Positions 52,530 through 54,383 of a DNA stretch of 54,383 nucleotides are shown here, one piece after another. Each line of letters begins with the position of its first letter. Positions within the stretch are counted from its first letter, which is position 1. Source of the stretch: Nocardia cerradoensis NBRC 101014 (lineage in GTDB: Bacteria > Actinomycetota > Actinomycetes > Mycobacteriales > Mycobacteriaceae); NCBI RefSeq assembly GCF_000308535.1, contig NZ_BAFW01000027.1:1-54383 (forward strand), read 5' to 3'. The position numbers were made by a program, and so were the translations under genes. The notes under the pieces were generated by a model. It was not told the origin of the DNA, made no database searches, and worked only from the letters and a program-made list of their open reading frames with translations.

Positions 52530-54383
52530 TCAGCCGCCGACCGCCATGGGCATGCTGATGCGGCGCGCCGCCTCCAGTATTCCCAGGATCCGGGAGCCCG
52601 GCAGGCCGATGGCGGCGCCGATCGCGGCGGGAGTCCACGATTCGTCGGTGAGGGTGAGGATTTCGGCGAGCTGGTCGACCGACAGCTTGGACAGGCCGCG
52701 GCGGCGGATTTCGTGCGCCACCGACCGGATGGCTACCTCGCCGGTCTCGTCCTCCGCCGCATCGACAGCCACGGAATCCACTGCCATGGAATCGACAGCC
52801 ATGGAATCCCCAGCCATGGGATCGACAGCTACTGACTCGATATCGGCGAATTCGGCCTCGTCCACCTCCGTGTCCTCGATGTGGGCGAGGTCGGCGGGGT
52901 CGTCCGCCGGCGTCGTGCGGTCGAGTTCGGCTGCGGCCGCAACGGGTCGCGGTGCTTCGGCGACCGGCTCGCCCAGCACCAACTGCACGGCGTCGTCCAC
53001 GGCCCGCCGGGTGCGCGTCTTGCGCGGCTCGTCGGAGACGATCCGGAGCCCGGCACCGTGCGATCCCGACCGTTCATCGGTGCGCGCGGGCGGCGCCTCG
53101 GCCTCCGTGACTTCGGTTGGCGCCGAAGCGTTTACCGCCGGCTCGTCGGCCTTGCCGGGTGCCGAGTCGGCAGAGCCGTCGGTGGCCGTCGCGCCGGTAG
53201 GGTCGTCGATCGCTGTCGCGTCGGTGACCACTTCGTATGCCGCGGCCGGCTCGGCGGAAGCCGGGCCCCGCGTGGTCGACGATGCGTTTGCCGCGGTCGT
53301 GCCGGCGGCCGGCGGGGTCGGTGCGGCCGAATCCTGGGGCGACGCAGCAGGAGAGACGACGGTCGGCGAATCGGCGAAAGCCACCACGCCCTCGTCGCCG
53401 GATGCCGGAACCGGTGATCGGAACGCCATCGACACGGCCGGTGCGGTGCGCGCGGCGGACTGCGGCGGTGCGGACACGGGTTCGGGCGCTGCCCCGGAAG
53501 CAGCCACCGTGGCAGCCGTGGACCGGCAACTCTCCACCGCGTCCGCGAGCAGCAGCGAGGCATCCCATCCCGCCACCGAAACCGGTTGCGGCACAGCCGT
53601 CGACGGGAGCTGTGGATAACTGGGGAATTCCGCGGTCCCGGTGGATTCGGGCAGCGGACGTGCTTCCGCCCATTCCGGAAGGTCATCGGGCCGGTAGCTC
53701 GGGCGGTATCCGGTCGGCGGCAGATCGGTGTCGATGTCCTCCATCGGGATGTCGTCGATGAGCTGGGCGTAGCGCGCGGAAACCCAGGCGTGCAACCAGA
53801 TCACGACGCCCACCATGACGGGGGCGACGGCGGCCTCGGCGGCGCGCGCCGGTGCGCCCGCGACCAGATGTGGACCGGCGTTGAGGGCGATGGTGACGCC
53901 GAGCAGCGCGGTTTCCAGGAAGACGACCTTGCCGCGGTCGATATCGCGGCCCCACCGGGCGGCGGTGGTGGCGACCACCATGATGGTGATGATCGGGATC
54001 GAGATCATCGCCTCGAAGCCGTAACTGAGCCAGTACAGCGGATCCGACATGTCGCCGCTGGGCACGAGGTTGTGCTGGACGTTCACGCCCGCCCACACCA
54101 TGCCGAGAACGACGACGCCGATCAGCGCCCGCGAGGACCATTCGGCGCGGCGGAACAGTTGCGCCAGGCGCGCATCGGGATTCGACACCCGCATGCGCGC
54201 AGCGCGGGCCCGCCGGTGCCAGCGGGCGTCCGCGTCGTCGGCCCGGCGCAGGGCCAGGGCGACGCGGCGATCGCGCTTCTCGGCCGACAGCTGGGCCGTC
54301 ACCGCGCGTTTGCGTTGCCGGCGGCGCTGGGTGCGAATCCATTCGGCGAGATCGCGTTCGGCGGCGATCTCCCGATCGGACAG
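52530..54383 (-). CDS. DUF2637 domain membrane protein (5' partial at window edge)
   Basis: The frame is open to the last base of the window, so the start is beyond it; GTG 54302 is an internal codon. Seen in order: a basic N-terminal helix (EWIRTQRRRQRKR), about four transmembrane helices (DUF2637 core, WSSRALIGVVVLGMVWAG to VIWLHAWVSARY), a long Ala/Pro/Ser-rich variable region (about 350 residues), MAVDS repeats, then a C-terminal HTH-like segment (TPAAIGAAIGLPGSRIL). DUF2637 proteins are common in actinobacterial chromosomes and mobile elements; function unknown. Confidence 0.82.
   Translation of the reverse strand: MSDREIAAERDLAEWIRTQRRRQRKRAVTAQLSAEKRDRRVALALRRADDADARWHRRARAARMRVSNPDARLAQLFRRAEWSSRALIGVVVLGMVWAGVNVQHNLVPSGDMSDPLYWLSYGFEAMISIPIITIMVVATTAARWGRDIDRGKVVFLETALLGVTIALNAGPHLVAGAPARAAEAAVAPVMVGVVIWLHAWVSARYAQLIDDIPMEDIDTDLPPTGYRPSYRPDDLPEWAEARPLPESTGTAEFPSYPQLPSTAVPQPVSVAGWDASLLLADAVESCRSTAATVAASGAAPEPVSAPPQSAARTAPAVSMAFRSPVPASGDEGVVAFADSPTVVSPAASPQDSAAPTPPAAGTTAANASSTTRGPASAEPAAAYEVVTDATAIDDPTGATATDGSADSAPGKADEPAVNASAPTEVTEAEAPPARTDERSGSHGAGLRIVSDEPRKTRTRRAVDDAVQLVLGEPVAEAPRPVAAAAELDRTTPADDPADLAHIEDTEVDEAEFADIESVAVDPMAGDSMAVDSMAVDSVAVDAAEDETGEVAIRSVAHEIRRRGLSKLSVDQLAEILTLTDESWTPAAIGAAIGLPGSRILGILEAARRISMPMAVGG
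52765..52839 (-). repeat. 15-bp in-frame tandem repeat, 5 units
   Basis: Five consecutive 15-base units (consensus on the + strand ACAGCCATGGAATCG) encode the MAVDS-type pentapeptide repeats in the variable region of the DUF2637 protein. Confidence 0.85.

Noticed and set aside
52530..54383. DUF2637 protein as evidence of an integrated conjugative element
   Set aside because: No integrase, relaxase, FtsK/Tra protein or attachment site is visible, and DUF2637 genes also occur as ordinary chromosomal genes.

Overview
The window is about 54 kb of very GC-rich actinobacterial chromosome. The gene content fits a mycolic-acid-containing member of the Mycobacteriales, most likely Nocardia. It has two secreted antigen-85-like mycolyltransferases, a DrrA-type exporter, a lycopene cyclase, very large NRPS genes, a DUF2637 protein, and a mycobacterial-style S10 ribosomal operon that ends at rpsQ. 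The genus is inferred from content, not proven.

Region 1 (1-26640) is dominated by two giant nonribosomal peptide synthetase genes on the + strand. The first (NRPS1, 5' end outside the window) looks fully active: (A)-PCP-C-A-PCP-C-A(Thr)-PCP-E-C-A-PCP-TE, with every core motif present. A small secreted protein on the opposite strand and a bidirectional terminator separate it from the second gene. The second (NRPS2) is one uninterrupted 4563-codon frame with recognisable NRPS architecture, but almost every catalytic signature is replaced. All four adenylation ATP-binding loops are lost. Three of four condensation motifs read HR instead of HH. One carrier-protein serine is valine, the epimerase histidines are Asn-Cys, and the first carrier protein is replaced by two in-frame tandem-repeat linkers. 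This apparent pseudo-megasynthase is the main discovery candidate.

Region 2 (26790-42400) is envelope, lipid, transport and regulation. It holds mycolyltransferase-like paralogue 1, an NRAMP metal transporter that appears leaderless, a deacetylase facing a MerR regulator, and a HicAB toxin-antitoxin pair whose promoter lies inside a long palindrome. It continues with a three-gene ABC-2 drug or lipid exporter, an aldehyde-dehydrogenase-like protein with Pro in place of the catalytic Cys, and a double-HTH TetR regulator facing an enoyl-CoA hydratase/isomerase. It ends with lycopene cyclase, mycolyltransferase paralogue 2, a secreted lipase and a hotdog thioesterase.

Region 3 (42485-48201) is the S10 operon: promoter, long leader, rpsJ-rplC-rplD-rplW-rplB-rpsS-rplV-rpsC-rplP-rpmC-rpsQ with tight or overlapping junctions, and a strong terminator.

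Region 4 (48218-54383) holds a VapBC toxin-antitoxin module, a DUF218/YdcF protein, a class A FAD monooxygenase that overlaps a convergent membrane acyltransferase, and a DUF2637 protein cut by the window edge. I saw no tRNA, rRNA, IS element or CRISPR array.
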